In this document: positions 51,104-61,368 of the stretch, piece after piece
Layout of the letters: each line of letters starts with the position of its first letter
How positions within the stretch are numbered: position 1 is the stretch's first letter
From: Candidatus Avimonas faecium
Lineage (GTDB): Bacteria; Bacillota; Clostridia; Oscillospirales; Acutalibacteraceae
Direction: 5' to 3'
NCBI GenBank assembly: GCA_904419005.1
Contig: CAJFQI010000003.1
Coordinates: forward strand, 1 to 64,000
Length of the DNA: 64,000 nt
Notes under the pieces: generated by a model
What the model was told of the DNA's origin: nothing
Seen by the model: the letters and a program-made list of their open reading frames with translations, nothing else
The model's database searches: none
Position numbers and translations under genes: made by a program

Positions 51104-51132
51104 TTGCGCCTGGGCAGGGGAGGTGGTACAAT
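51104..51132 (+). promoter_or_regulatory. promoter of the hexapeptide-repeat gene
   Basis: TTGCGC, 17-nt spacer, TACAAT, about 100 nt before ATG 51243. Confidence 0.5.
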
Positions 51133-51242
51133 AGCGGCATAAAGCCGCCGGCCGGCAGGAAGCCCGTCACCCGAGGAAAGGCCCGCCGGCCTGGAAAGGC
51201 GTCCTATAAAGGCCGGCGCAAAAACGAAAGGGGTTTCCATTC

Positions 51243-51920
51243 ATGAGCAAATTGATCCAAGTGCTGACGCCGTCCGCGCTGTTTGAGCCGGGCCATACCC
51301 TGGCCGGGCCGCTCCTGGCGTCGGTGGAATATCCATGGGAGGCGCTGGCCGGCATCCGGGAATTCATCCGCGCCCTGGGGCCGTCCCTGCCGGCGGAGGA
51401 ATACGACTCCCCGAAGCCGGGCGTGTGGGTGCATAAAACCGCCAAGGTCATGCCGTCCGCCTTCCTGGGGGACGATGTGATCATCGGCCCCGAAACAGAG
51501 GTGCGCCACGGCGCGTTCATCCGGGGCAGCGCCCTGGTCGGGGCCGGCGCGGTGGTCGGCAACTCCACTGAGCTGAAAAACGTCCTGCTGTTTGATAAGG
51601 TGCAGGTCCCCCATTACAATTATGTCGGGGATTCGATCCTGGGCTATAGAGCGCACATGGGGGCGGGGTCCATTACCTCGAATGTCAAGAGCGACAAGAC
51701 CCTGGTCACCGTTTCCTGCAACGGCGAGCGGGTGGGCACCGGCCTTAAGAAATTCGGCGCGATCCTGGGCGACAATGTGGAGGTCGGCTGCGGCTCGGTG
51801 CTCAACCCCGGCTCGGTGGTCGGGCCGGGAAGCCAGATCTACCCGCTGTCAATGGTGCGTGGCTATATCCCCGCCGGCAGCATCTATAAGAAGCAGGGGG
51901 AAGTGGTCTCCAAGCGGTAG
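51243..51920 (+). CDS. left-handed beta-helix (hexapeptide repeat) acyltransferase-like protein
   Basis: A 225-residue protein with an N-terminal helical region (about 1-58) and a hexapeptide-repeat beta-helix (GVWVHKTAKVMPSAFLGDDVIIGPETEVRHGAFIRG..., then VGAGAVVGNSTELKNV and GDNVEVGCGSVLNPGSVVGPGS). It resembles the acetyltransferase half of GlmU, including the RAHMGAGSITSNVKSDKT-like segment, but lacks the uridylyltransferase half. Likely a sugar-nucleotide or amino-sugar acyltransferase. Single-gene unit. Confidence 0.82.
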   Translation: MSKLIQVLTPSALFEPGHTLAGPLLASVEYPWEALAGIREFIRALGPSLPAEEYDSPKPGVWVHKTAKVMPSAFLGDDVIIGPETEVRHGAFIRGSALVGAGAVVGNSTELKNVLLFDKVQVPHYNYVGDSILGYRAHMGAGSITSNVKSDKTLVTVSCNGERVGTGLKKFGAILGDNVEVGCGSVLNPGSVVGPGSQIYPLSMVRGYIPAGSIYKKQGEVVSKR

Positions 51921-52007
51921 GTGCATCAATATACAAATTGTATATCTCTGTCGTAATTTGACGAATAGTCTATAATTTGACTCGACATGACGTGCAAAAT
52001 CCGCGGG

Positions 52008-52040
52008 AAAAGGCGTGGGAGCTAGGCTCCCACGCCTTTT
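52008..52040. terminator. bidirectional intrinsic terminator
   Basis: Perfect 15-bp stem AAAAGGCGTGGGAGC / complement with loop TAG and TTTT on both sides. It lies between the hexapeptide-repeat gene and the convergent M23 peptidase. Confidence 0.85.
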
Positions 52041-52175
52041 GGCTTCTTATTGCCGCGGTGTGCCCCGGCTCAACGGGGAGGGGCAACGCCCTGCCCCCCC
52101 TTTTCCCGGCGTTGGGGAGGCTGCGGGAAAGGGGCCGGTCGTCCGAGCCGCCGGCAATGCGGGCCCGCCGTTGCT

Positions 52176-53273
52176 TCATCCGGACGGGGCGGCTTCGTTC
52201 GGGGCGGATGCCGCCGCGGAGGAGGGGCCGGGCACGGCGGGGTCGCGGATATTGTACACCCGGTGGTAATCCTTGGTGGCCTCGTCCTTGACGACGGTGG
52301 AGCGGTTGCGGTAAAGCAGCCGGACCAAGGGGTATACGTCGATCCAGATTTCGTTGTTGCCCTCCTTCTGCGATTCGTCGAAAATCAACTGGAGCCCAAA
52401 GTGCAGGTGGGGCTGCTCAATGTTGTTGACGTTTTCGGCTGTGCTGTAGCCGGTCCGCCCTAGATAGCCGATAACATCTCCTGGTTGTACAATAGATCCG
52501 ATTTTCAACTCTTTGTTGTACGGAAAATCCTTGCGGAGATGGGCATAATAATAGTAACGCTTGTTGTCAAAGCTGCGGATGCCGATCCGCCAGCCGCCGT
52601 ATTGGTTCCAGCCCAGCGCTTCCACCGTCCCGCCTTCCACGGCGATAATCGGGGTGCCGACCGCGCCCATCAGGTCGTGCCCAAGGTGCTTGCGCTTGAA
52701 GCCGTAGTCCCGGCTGCTGCCGAAATCGTCAAAATCGGTGTAGGGGTAATTGCGGGCGATGGGCGAAAACCCCTTCAGCCCATACCGCGCCTCCCAGCGC
52801 TTGCCGCCCGGCGCGGTTTCGTCCGGTACCTCGATTTCGTAATTCCCCACCAGGCCGCCTAGGACGGCGGAATAGGCCTCGTAATAGTAATCGTAGTATT
52901 CCAGCCCTTGGGTCAGTTCTTCCATAGCGGTTCCTTCCTGCAGCGCCTGCACCGTTTTATCCAGGCTGCCGGCCGCATAGGATTTCCAGTTGTTTCCGTT
53001 TTTGGAGGCAGCGTAAGCCAGCAGCTCAATCCAGCTGACGGGGAAATCGGTTTCGTGGGAGGCGATATCCAGATCCAGCGCATGGCTGAGCAGCTCGTAG
53101 GGGACGTCAAAGTCCACCCATCGGATATATTCTTCCTGCGGATCGCCGCCGTCCCCGGTGTTGGCAGCGGCGCTTTGGGCATAAGCCAGGCCGCCGGCGA
53201 CCAGCAGCGCCAGCGCCGCCAGCAGCGCGGCCGCCGCCCGCGCCGCGTGCTTTCGTCTGATCACGATTACCAT
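52176..53273 (-). CDS. M23 family metallopeptidase (LytM domain)
   Basis: A 365-residue secreted or membrane-anchored protein. The N-terminal signal/anchor is AAAALLAALALLVAGGLAYAQS. A helical middle domain precedes the LytM zinc peptidase domain at about 215-330 with HLGHDLMGAVGTPIIAVEGG, YYYYAHLRKDF, VIGYLGRTGYS and the zinc motif PHLHFGLQ. The metal ligands look intact, so peptidoglycan endopeptidase activity is plausible. A Ser/Ala-rich tail follows. GGAGGAG is 1-3 nt from ATG 53273 and about 10 nt from GTG 53264, which may be the real start. Confidence 0.88.
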   Translation of the reverse strand: MVIVIRRKHAARAAAALLAALALLVAGGLAYAQSAAANTGDGGDPQEEYIRWVDFDVPYELLSHALDLDIASHETDFPVSWIELLAYAASKNGNNWKSYAAGSLDKTVQALQEGTAMEELTQGLEYYDYYYEAYSAVLGGLVGNYEIEVPDETAPGGKRWEARYGLKGFSPIARNYPYTDFDDFGSSRDYGFKRKHLGHDLMGAVGTPIIAVEGGTVEALGWNQYGGWRIGIRSFDNKRYYYYAHLRKDFPYNKELKIGSIVQPGDVIGYLGRTGYSTAENVNNIEQPHLHFGLQLIFDESQKEGNNEIWIDVYPLVRLLYRNRSTVVKDEATKDYHRVYNIRDPAVPGPSSAAASAPNEAAPSG

Positions 53274-53464
53274 GCTCCTCCCGCCTTTCTAATGCAATAT
53301 ATGAAACGGGGACGGGCGGCATGACGGGCAAAGCCGCGGCGGCCCTGCCAATTCCCGCCGTGAGAAATTTCCGGCGCGTTTGCCGGGCGGGCGGCATATG
53401 CTATAGCGGGACGGCGTCGCGGGCTGTCCCGGATTGCCGTCCGACCTTGAAGCGCGCAAGGAGG

Positions 53465-54178
53465 ATGGTGCCATTGTGGCATTTCGGAACGATGTTGGTT
53501 TCCCTCGCGGTGGGGACGGCGCTGTCCCAGACGGCGCCGCTGACGCATATCGGCGATATTGCCGTCAGCCCGGTTACCCAAAGGGTGGAAGCCGAATCCA
53601 TGGCGTTTGACGGAACCCATCCGCGTTTTTCCGGCATTGGTGACGCAGCCGCCCAAAAGCGGCTGAATGCACAGATGGCGGAATGGGAAAAAGAGGCGCT
53701 TGCACGCACGAAAGCCGCCGCGGTGACCATGCGGAACGACGACCGGTCGGAGCAACGGAAAGCCGAGGGCGTGTTTTCCTATGAAGTCAAGCGCAACAGC
53801 GGCGGCGTGGTTTCCTTGCTGTTCAGCGAATACCAGTACGCCGGCGGAGCGAATGGGCTGGACGTCAAAACCGGGCTGACCTTCTTTACCGACAGCGGCA
53901 GCCTCCTGAAGCTGCCCGGGCTGTTTTCCAACAGCGAAGAGGGGCTGCGCCAGGTCAACGCCTTGATCCGGGTGCAGCTCAGGGAGCGGGGCCTGGAGCC
54001 CCAGCTCCTGGCTTCGGATCCGGAGGTGGGACGGGATGCGCCGTTTTATCTGACCGATACCGCGCTGGTGATTGTCGTGCCGGAGCTGACCTGGTTCCCG
54101 CACGTCCTGGGTACGGTGGAGTTCTCCCTCCCGTTTTCGCAGTTTTCCAGCTGCCTGCGGGCCGAATTCCAATCGTAG
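53465..54178 (+). CDS. DUF4163/DUF3298 (PdaC/RsiV-like) extracytoplasmic protein
   Basis: A 237-residue protein with a short hydrophobic N-terminus (FGTMLVSLAVGTALS), then a DUF4163-like part and a DUF3298-like part (SEYQYAGGANGLDVKTGLTFFTDSGSLLKL, then FYLTDTALVIVVPELTWFPHVLG). These domains occur in PdaC-type deacetylases and RsiV-type lysozyme sensors; here they stand alone without the catalytic domain. GGAGG directly abuts ATG 53465, whereas TTG 53474 is 9 nt away and may be the true start. Confidence 0.72.
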   Translation: MVPLWHFGTMLVSLAVGTALSQTAPLTHIGDIAVSPVTQRVEAESMAFDGTHPRFSGIGDAAAQKRLNAQMAEWEKEALARTKAAAVTMRNDDRSEQRKAEGVFSYEVKRNSGGVVSLLFSEYQYAGGANGLDVKTGLTFFTDSGSLLKLPGLFSNSEEGLRQVNALIRVQLRERGLEPQLLASDPEVGRDAPFYLTDTALVIVVPELTWFPHVLGTVEFSLPFSQFSSCLRAEFQS

Positions 54179-54183
54179 CCAAA

Positions 54184-54228
54184 AAGCACAAGCCGGAGGG
54201 ACGGAACCCGTCCCTCCGGCTTGTGCTT
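54184..54228 (-). terminator. intrinsic terminator after rodA
   Basis: Perfect 21-bp stem AAGCACAAGCCGGAGGGACG(G) / complement with a 3-nt loop; T5 follows on the minus strand. It may also act for the plus-strand gene ending at 54178. Confidence 0.85.
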
Positions 54229-54248
54229 GCTTCTGCGCGAAAGGCCTC

Positions 54249-55418
54249 TTACGGCCGCTTGGTAAAAATGGTTTCCCGCACCCGGGTGCGGCTGGAGTAA
54301 TACACGCTCAGCGCCACCCCGATGCCGAGGAACAGGGTGCCCACTGAGCTCCCCCCCCGGCTGAAAAAGGGGAGGGTGATGCCGATTACCGGCAGAAGGC
54401 GGAGGTTCATCCCCAGGTTGATCAAGGACTGGAAGCCGATCATCGCCATAAGCCCCGCGCACAACAGCGTCCCCTGAAAGTCCCGCGCCCCCAGCGCGTC
54501 CCGCAGCAGGACAAGCACGATGCCCAACAGCAGGAGCAGCAGCACGGTCGCGCCGATAAAGCCGAATTCCTCCCCGGCCACGGTAAAGATAAAGTCGTTG
54601 TTGCGCGCGTAGAGGGTGTAGCCTCCGATATTCCCCCCTTGCAGGAACCCGAGGCCCGACAGCTGCCCCGAGCCGAGGGCGGTCAGCCCGAGATACTGCT
54701 GCCATCCCTCCTGGTCCTTGTACTGGTCAATGAAGATCAGGCTTAAGAACCGGGCCTTTTTATCGTCGCCGAGAAAATTCCAAACCACGGGGACCATCGC
54801 GGTGCCGCCGATCAGGGCGATCAGGAAATAGATGGGGCGCAGGCCGGCCACCAGCATCATCGAAACAAAGATGCAGATAAACACCAGCGCGGTGCCGTCG
54901 TCCCCCTGCAAAAAGACCAGCCCGATGGGGATCAGCCCATGCACCCCCAGCAGGAAGACGGTCCGCAGCTCGTTGATATGCTCCCTTACCCTGCTCAGAT
55001 GATGGGCGAAGGAGATGATAAAGGTGATCTTCATCAGCTCGGCCGGCTGGAACGTGACATACCGTCCCCCGCCGACCGGGATGCCGAGCCAGGCGGTATC
55101 GTCGGTGCCGCCGACGTTGAGGCCCAGCCCCACCAGCGTCAGCAGCACCAGCAAAACCGCAACGCCCGATAGGATCGGCCAGGCGCGGCAGATTAGGTCG
55201 TAATCGATTTTGGAGATGATGATGGCGGCAATCAGCCCCGCCGCGCAGGCGGCGACCTGGATCAGGTAGTCGCTGGCGCCGAGCCCCGCCGTTTTGGCAG
55301 TCGAGTAAACCAGCAGGCAGCCGTAAGCCGCCGCCGCCGTGCAAAGCGTCAGGAGCAGCCAGTCCGTATACCGTATATAATTGGAAATGCCGGCTCGTAT
55401 TTTTTTTATCAGTCCCAA
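54249..55418 (-). CDS. rodA: SEDS peptidoglycan glycosyltransferase RodA/FtsW
   Basis: A 389-residue polytopic protein (about ten helices) that polymerises lipid II into glycan strands. SEDS landmarks: LLVYSTAK, GRYVTFQPAELMKITFIISFA, FLQGDDGTALVFI (the essential Asp region), QYLGLTALGSGQLSGLGFLQG, NNDFIFTVAGEEFGFIGA, and TLPFFSRGGSSVGTLFLGIGV. The sequence fits RodA best because the mre-PBP2 block is nearby and no division genes flank it; FtsW or SpoVE cannot be ruled out. TTG 55418 is the predicted start, with AAGGA about 13 nt upstream. Confidence 0.9.
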   Translation of the reverse strand: MGLIKKIRAGISNYIRYTDWLLLTLCTAAAAYGCLLVYSTAKTAGLGASDYLIQVAACAAGLIAAIIISKIDYDLICRAWPILSGVAVLLVLLTLVGLGLNVGGTDDTAWLGIPVGGGRYVTFQPAELMKITFIISFAHHLSRVREHINELRTVFLLGVHGLIPIGLVFLQGDDGTALVFICIFVSMMLVAGLRPIYFLIALIGGTAMVPVVWNFLGDDKKARFLSLIFIDQYKDQEGWQQYLGLTALGSGQLSGLGFLQGGNIGGYTLYARNNDFIFTVAGEEFGFIGATVLLLLLLGIVLVLLRDALGARDFQGTLLCAGLMAMIGFQSLINLGMNLRLLPVIGITLPFFSRGGSSVGTLFLGIGVALSVYYSSRTRVRETIFTKRP

Positions 55419-55721
55419 GGGGCGTACCGGTCCTTCCTGCGATGGCGTTTCTGAAAGATAACGTGCTTATTATACCTTGTTTTTCCAAGCTTCGCAAGAT
55501 TCCGTCTTTTAAGATTCCATGAAGTATGCTATACTTACCGATGACAGCCTTGCCTGCGCGGCGGGGGAACCTTGTCCCCCTATTTCAGTATGGACACAAT
55601 CCCGCCGATATGCACGGGGCGGGCGGAAATCCGCTGAAATTGGGCGGGATCTCCGGCCCGGCCGGGGCAAAATCTTTCCCATGCCGCGCGGCGTCCTGGA
55701 GGATAGGAAGGCGGACAGACA
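55419..55721. other. divergent promoter region of rodA and the kinase gene
   Basis: Contains the rodA promoter at 55469 and a weaker plus-strand candidate (TTTTAA, 17 nt, TATACT at 55507-55535). The short track ORF starting at 55519 has no ribosome binding site. Confidence 0.45.
55469..55497 (-). promoter_or_regulatory. rodA promoter
   Basis: Minus strand: TTGCGA, 17-nt spacer, TATAAT; about 45 nt of leader before TTG 55418. Confidence 0.68.
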
Positions 55722-56279
55722 ATGAAACTGCTGTTTCTCATCGGCAACACGGCGGTCGGGAAGATGACCGTCGGGCAGGAATTGATGAAGAGGACGGGCC
55801 TGCGCCTGTTTCACAACCACATGACCATCGAACTGGTCCTTGAGGTGTTCGGCGGGTTTCGTGCCGGCGCGGTCCGGAGGCTGCGGGACGTTATTTTTGA
55901 GGAATTTGCGGCTTCCGGCGGCTACGGCCTGATTTTTACCTATATGTGGGCGTTTGACGATCCGTCGGACTGGGAGTATGTGGAGCACGTCAAGGAGATC
56001 TTCCGGCAGAAAGATCCGGACACGGAATTTTATTACGCGGAGCTGGTGGCCCCCCAAGCCGTCCGCCTGCAAAGGAACGCGACGGAGAACCGGCTCCGGC
56101 ATAAAGCCTCCAAACGGGACATAGAGGCGTCCAACCGCCGGCTGCTCGCCGACGACGAATGTGCCCGGTGTGAAAGCCGGGAGGGGGAGATCCCGTTTGA
56201 CAATTATATCCGAATAGACAATTCCCGCCTTTCGCCGCAGGACACGGCCAGGCAGATCCAGGAACGCTTTGGCCTTTAA
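55722..56279 (+). CDS. P-loop kinase-like protein
   Basis: A 185-residue protein with Walker A GNTAVGKMTVGQEL at the N-terminus, FHNHMTIELVLEVFGG, and later LVAPQAVRLQRNATENRLRHK and RIDNSRLSPQDTA. It looks like a shikimate/gluconate-kinase-type small-molecule kinase of unknown substrate. AGGAAGG lies 9 nt before the ATG. It is followed 74 bp later by tsaE. Confidence 0.75.
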   Translation: MKLLFLIGNTAVGKMTVGQELMKRTGLRLFHNHMTIELVLEVFGGFRAGAVRRLRDVIFEEFAASGGYGLIFTYMWAFDDPSDWEYVEHVKEIFRQKDPDTEFYYAELVAPQAVRLQRNATENRLRHKASKRDIEASNRRLLADDECARCESREGEIPFDNYIRIDNSRLSPQDTARQIQERFGL

Positions 56280-56353
56280 CGGCGTAGGCGGCGGGCAGGC
56301 GCGCCAACGAGCCGGAGGAGCTCCGGCGGGAACAGACAGGGAGGGGCTGGAAC

Positions 56354-56782
56354 ATGACGGAACGGATCACCAATTCCCCGGAGGAAACGCAGGAGCTGGG
56401 CGCTTCGTTTGCCCCGCTGGTGGCGTCGGGCGGGGTCATCGCCCTGTTCGGCGGCATGGGGATGGGGAAGACCGCCTTTGTCCGCGGCTTAGCGGCGGGC
56501 CTGGGCTTGGACGCCGAGGTATCAAGCCCCACCTTCGCCCTGGTCAACGATTACGGCGGGCGCCCGCCCCTGGTGCATTTTGACATGTACCGCGTCACCG
56601 GCTGGGAGGATCTGTATTCGACCGGTTTTTTTGATTATCTTGACGCCGGGGCGATCCTGGTCATTGAGTGGAGCGAGAACATTGAAGCCGCGCTGCCGGC
56701 GGACGCCATCCGGGTGTATTTTTCCCGCTTGGGCGAGTCGCAGCGCCGCATCCGCTGGCAGGCCCCGGCGCGCTCCGTATAG
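56354..56782 (+). CDS. tsaE: tRNA threonylcarbamoyladenosine synthesis ATPase TsaE
   Basis: A 142-residue ATPase with Walker A GGMGMGKTAFVRGLAAGLG, switch SSPTFALVNDYGG, HFDMYRV and VIEWSENIEAALP. With TsaB and TsaD it makes t6A37 in ANN-decoding tRNAs. tsaB follows immediately; tsaD is not in the window. Confidence 0.95.
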   Translation: MTERITNSPEETQELGASFAPLVASGGVIALFGGMGMGKTAFVRGLAAGLGLDAEVSSPTFALVNDYGGRPPLVHFDMYRVTGWEDLYSTGFFDYLDAGAILVIEWSENIEAALPADAIRVYFSRLGESQRRIRWQAPARSV

Positions 56783-56855
56783 AGGGCGGCCTGGCGGCAG
56801 GCCCGGCGCGTCAAGGCGGCAGAGCCGGGCATAGGAAAGGACGGAACATTAAGAT

Positions 56856-58242
<1,387 letters not shown>

Positions 58243-58334
58243 ACGCCGCCTAGCCCGGACGCGGGCGCGGCATCCGCCCGCCGCAGAGCCTGGCCCTGCG
58301 GCGGTTTTTGTATTTTCTGTTTTGGGAGATGGCT

Positions 58335-59132
58335 ATGAAGCGCAACCATTGGACGGCGGCCCTGCTGAGCGTGGCCGCGGCGGCGGGCGCCGCCTATTTT
58401 GTGGCGGAAAACCGGCGGGTGGAATCGCCGGAAATCCCAGTGCCCCTCCCCGGCCTGCCGGGCGGGATGGAGGGCCTGCGGATCGCTCACCTGTCCGACC
58501 TGCATTTCCCGCACTGCGCCCGCCCGCCGCGGGAACTGGCGGCCCTGGTGCGGCGGCTGCACCCCGATCTGATCGTGCTGACCGGCGACCTGATAGACCG
58601 GGCGGACACCTTTTCCCCGGCGGTGCTGGCGGAAACCGGCCGCCGGCTGGCCGCCGTCGCCCCCTGCTATGCCATTCCCGGCAACCACGAGTTCCGGGCC
58701 GGCCTGGTCAAGGAGTGGACGGCGCTGCTGACGGGCGCCGGGGTGCGGGTGCTCGGCGAGGAGTGGGTATGCCTGACCCGGCGGGGAGGCTCCCTCTGGC
58801 TGGGCGGCTTGCCCTACGGGCGGCCGATCCCGCCGCCGGAGGAGGGCTGCCGGCTGGTCCTCTCCCATTATCCCGAGAATTTCCCGGCCTACGCGGCCAG
58901 GGGGTACGACCTGGTGCTGACCGGCCATGCCCACGGCGGGCAGTTCCGCTTCGGCGGCCGGGGGCTGTATTCCCCGGGGGAGGGGCTGTTCCCGCGGTAT
59001 ACCAGCGGCCTATACGCTTTGGGGGGCAGCCGCATGGTGGTCAGCCGGGGCCTGCGCAGCGGCTGGATGCCTCCCCGGCTGGGAAACCCGCCCCACCTCC
59101 CGGTGGTGGTGCTTACAGGGCAGAGAGGTTAG
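58335..59132 (+). CDS. YkuE-like membrane-anchored metallophosphoesterase
   Basis: A 265-residue calcineurin-like phosphoesterase with an N-terminal hydrophobic anchor (AALLSVAAAAGAAYFVA). Metal motifs: AHLSDLHFPH, VLTGDLIDR, PGNHEF, LSHYPENF and LTGHAHGGQFRF. Family members act on phosphodiester or UDP-sugar/lipid substrates; the exact substrate is unknown. ATG 58335 follows GGGAGAT. Confidence 0.9.
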   Translation: MKRNHWTAALLSVAAAAGAAYFVAENRRVESPEIPVPLPGLPGGMEGLRIAHLSDLHFPHCARPPRELAALVRRLHPDLIVLTGDLIDRADTFSPAVLAETGRRLAAVAPCYAIPGNHEFRAGLVKEWTALLTGAGVRVLGEEWVCLTRRGGSLWLGGLPYGRPIPPPEEGCRLVLSHYPENFPAYAARGYDLVLTGHAHGGQFRFGGRGLYSPGEGLFPRYTSGLYALGGSRMVVSRGLRSGWMPPRLGNPPHLPVVVLTGQRG

Positions 59133-59224
59133 CCCGCCGGGGACAGGGCGCCGTCTTTGGGTGGGCGCATGCCCTGGGGCGGGAGGGGATTTCCGAAGAG
59201 AAAAGCGGAAGAGGAGGAGAGCGC

Positions 59225-59998
59225 ATGAAATACCTTTGCCCATCCTGCGGCGCATTGAATGAAGAGGATGCGGCGTTCTGCACGGGCTGCGGCATGGCCC
59301 TGCGCGCGGACGCCCAGCAGCGCCGGCAGCAGATCGAGCGGCGGCTGCGGGGGGAGGAGCCGCCCATAGGGCAGCCCGTTTCCCCGCCGGCGGCACCCCG
59401 CCCGGAAGAGCTGACGGGCTTTGAAAGCCTGCCCGCCCCGGCTGCGGAGGAAGCGGTCCCCGTCCCGGCGGAGGGGGAGCGTCCCTCCGCCCCGCCGCTC
59501 CGCCGTAAGCGCCGGCGGGGGCTTTGGATCGGCGGGGTTGCGGCACTGATCCTGGCAGTTGCGGCGGTCAGCACCGGGTTGGCTGTCTCCCGGTACAACG
59601 CCGCGCCCGAGCGGGTGATTGAGAAGCTGGAGATGGCGATCAACACTCAGGACGCCGACCTGTTCTGGAGCGTGGGGGACACGGAAAGTTTTTTGGAGAG
59701 CTACAGCCTTTCGGACGAACTGCCTGATCCCGTTTGGAAGACGGTCCCGTGCCATGCCGAGTTCCGGGTGATCGATGTACTGGAGGGAAAGCATCATCGC
59801 TACGCCACGGGTTTTGTGGAGTGGATGGTCGTTGAGGATGACGGTCAGCCGCTGGAATGGGATGAAAACAGCCCTTATTACGGGACGACCGCGCTGCAAT
59901 TTATTCGTCAGGATGGCCGCTGGCTGGTAGACAATTATTTTTTATTTGTCCTGTTGAATGTGCCGGCGCAAAACGCAAGATATGATCTCCTGATATAA
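59225..59998 (+). CDS. zinc-ribbon membrane protein
   Basis: A 257-residue protein. The N-terminal zinc ribbon has two Cys-x2-Cys pairs (LCPSCG and CTGCG), then a Pro/Glu-rich linker, a basic patch RRKRRRG and one helix (WIGGVAALILAVAAVSTGLAV). The extracytoplasmic domain of about 130 residues (RVIEKLEMAINTQDADLFWSVG...) resembles NTF2-like or DUF4878-type stress proteins. AGAGGAGGAG supports ATG 59225. Function unknown. Confidence 0.8.
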   Translation: MKYLCPSCGALNEEDAAFCTGCGMALRADAQQRRQQIERRLRGEEPPIGQPVSPPAAPRPEELTGFESLPAPAAEEAVPVPAEGERPSAPPLRRKRRRGLWIGGVAALILAVAAVSTGLAVSRYNAAPERVIEKLEMAINTQDADLFWSVGDTESFLESYSLSDELPDPVWKTVPCHAEFRVIDVLEGKHHRYATGFVEWMVVEDDGQPLEWDENSPYYGTTALQFIRQDGRWLVDNYFLFVLLNVPAQNARYDLLI

Positions 59999-60043
59999 AG
60001 GCCGGTTTTTGTCCCGCGGGTTTCCGGCGCCTTTGAGCAGCGG

Positions 60044-60079
60044 AAAGGCCGTGCCGCTTGATAGGCGGCACGGCCTTTT
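60044..60079. terminator. bidirectional intrinsic terminator
   Basis: 14-bp stem AAAGGCCGTGCCGC / GCGGCACGGCCTTT with a 7-nt loop and TTTT on the plus strand, between convergent genes. Confidence 0.8.
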
Positions 60080-60098
60080 GTATGCCCAAGAGCTGTAA

Positions 60099-61115
60099 CT
60101 ATTCCTCAAACCCGCGGGGGTTGTTCGACTGCCAGCGCCAGGAGTCGCGGCACATATCGTCTATCCCGTGGACGGCCTTCCAGCCCAGCACCCGCTCCGC
60201 CTTGGAGGGGTCGGAGTAGCAGGTGGCGATATCGCCGGCCCGGCGGGGCGCGATGACGTAGGGGATGGTGACGCCGCTGGCCTTTTCAAACGCATGCACC
60301 AGGTCGAGCACGCTGTAGCCGATGCCGGTGCCGAGGTTGAACACCTCCGCGCCGGTGTGCCCCAGCGCATAGTCGACCGCCTTGACATGGCCGGCCGCCA
60401 GGTCGACCACATGGATATAATCCCGTACGCCGGTGCCGTCGTGGGTGTCGTAATCGTCGCCGAAAACCGACAGCTTCGGGAGCTTGCCGATCGCGACCTG
60501 GGTGATGTAGGGCATCAGGTTGTTGGGGATGCCGTTCGGGTCCTCCCCGATCCGGCCGCTTTCGTGCGCGCCGATGGGGTTGAAGTAGCGGAGCAGCACC
60601 ACCGACCAGTCCTTGTCGGAGACGCAGACATCCTTCAGGATTTCCTCAATCACATATTTGGTGCGGCCGTACGGGTTGGTGACCGCGCCGGTGGGCATGT
60701 CCTCCCGGAGGGGGGAGGGGTTGTTCATCCCGTACACCGTGGCGGAGGAGCTGAACACCATCCGCTTGCAGCCGGCCTGCGCCATCACCTGGCAAAGGGT
60801 GACCGTGCCCCCGACGTTGTTGTCGTAGTATTCCAGAGGCTTCTGCACCGATTCCCCGACCGCTTTCAAGCCGGCGAAATGGATAACCGCATCAATGCTC
60901 TGCTCATGGAAAATGCGGCGCAGCCCGTCGGCGTCGCGGATATCGCATTCGTAAAACGGGAAGTCCCGGCCCGCCAGCTCCCGGGTGCGGCGCAAGGCTT
61001 CTGGCTTGGAATTGTAGAAGTTGTCCAAAACAACCACGTCGTAGCCGGCCTTTACCATTTCAATGACCGTATGGCTGCCGATATATCCGCAGCCGCCCGT
61101 AATTAGTATTGCCAT
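60099..61115 (-). CDS. galE: UDP-glucose 4-epimerase
   Basis: A 338-residue SDR enzyme interconverting UDP-glucose and UDP-galactose (and possibly the GlcNAc/GalNAc pair). NAD-binding TGGCGYIGSHTVIEM; catalytic Ser/Thr in SSSATVYG and the Y-x3-K in YGRTKYVIE. AAGGAGGAG precedes ATG 61115. It is divergent from a nucleotidyltransferase-nahK pair, consistent with galactose/amino-sugar salvage. Confidence 0.96.
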   Translation of the reverse strand: MAILITGGCGYIGSHTVIEMVKAGYDVVVLDNFYNSKPEALRRTRELAGRDFPFYECDIRDADGLRRIFHEQSIDAVIHFAGLKAVGESVQKPLEYYDNNVGGTVTLCQVMAQAGCKRMVFSSSATVYGMNNPSPLREDMPTGAVTNPYGRTKYVIEEILKDVCVSDKDWSVVLLRYFNPIGAHESGRIGEDPNGIPNNLMPYITQVAIGKLPKLSVFGDDYDTHDGTGVRDYIHVVDLAAGHVKAVDYALGHTGAEVFNLGTGIGYSVLDLVHAFEKASGVTIPYVIAPRRAGDIATCYSDPSKAERVLGWKAVHGIDDMCRDSWRWQSNNPRGFEE

Positions 61116-61211
61116 TTCGACTCCTCCTTAGTATAATAGAAAATTATGGGGTTGCGTTAGAGGGCCTGCCGCAGGATTTGCCGGGTCGGGGCCTCTGGGT
61201 TCCTAACCCCT

Positions 61212-61239
61212 ATTATACCGAAGAAACGGATGCAAACAA
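61212..61239 (-). promoter_or_regulatory. possible galE promoter
   Basis: Minus strand: TTGTTT, 16-nt spacer, TATAAT, about 95 nt before ATG 61115. Confidence 0.45.
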
Positions 61240-61368
61240 TGGAAAGTTGTTGCATTTTGCGGCCCTTGCGGATACAGACGGGCAAAAATACGGTATTTTT
61301 GGCCGGATGCTTCCGCCGCCGTGGGGAAAGATAGAAAAAAACCGCTGGAAAGGACGGTTTTCCGTTTT

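Larger units (their letters stand above)
50893..51242. other. divergent promoter region
   Basis: Carries both promoters listed below; no gene or recognised regulatory RNA between them. Confidence 0.5.

Noticed and set aside
51921-52007. Promoter-like TTGACG and TATAAT boxes after the hexapeptide-repeat gene
   Set aside because: They are only 8 nt apart and lead straight into a terminator with no gene in between.
55519-55725. 68-residue ORF upstream of the P-loop kinase
   Set aside because: It overlaps a -10-like box, lacks a ribosome binding site, and has no recognisable features.
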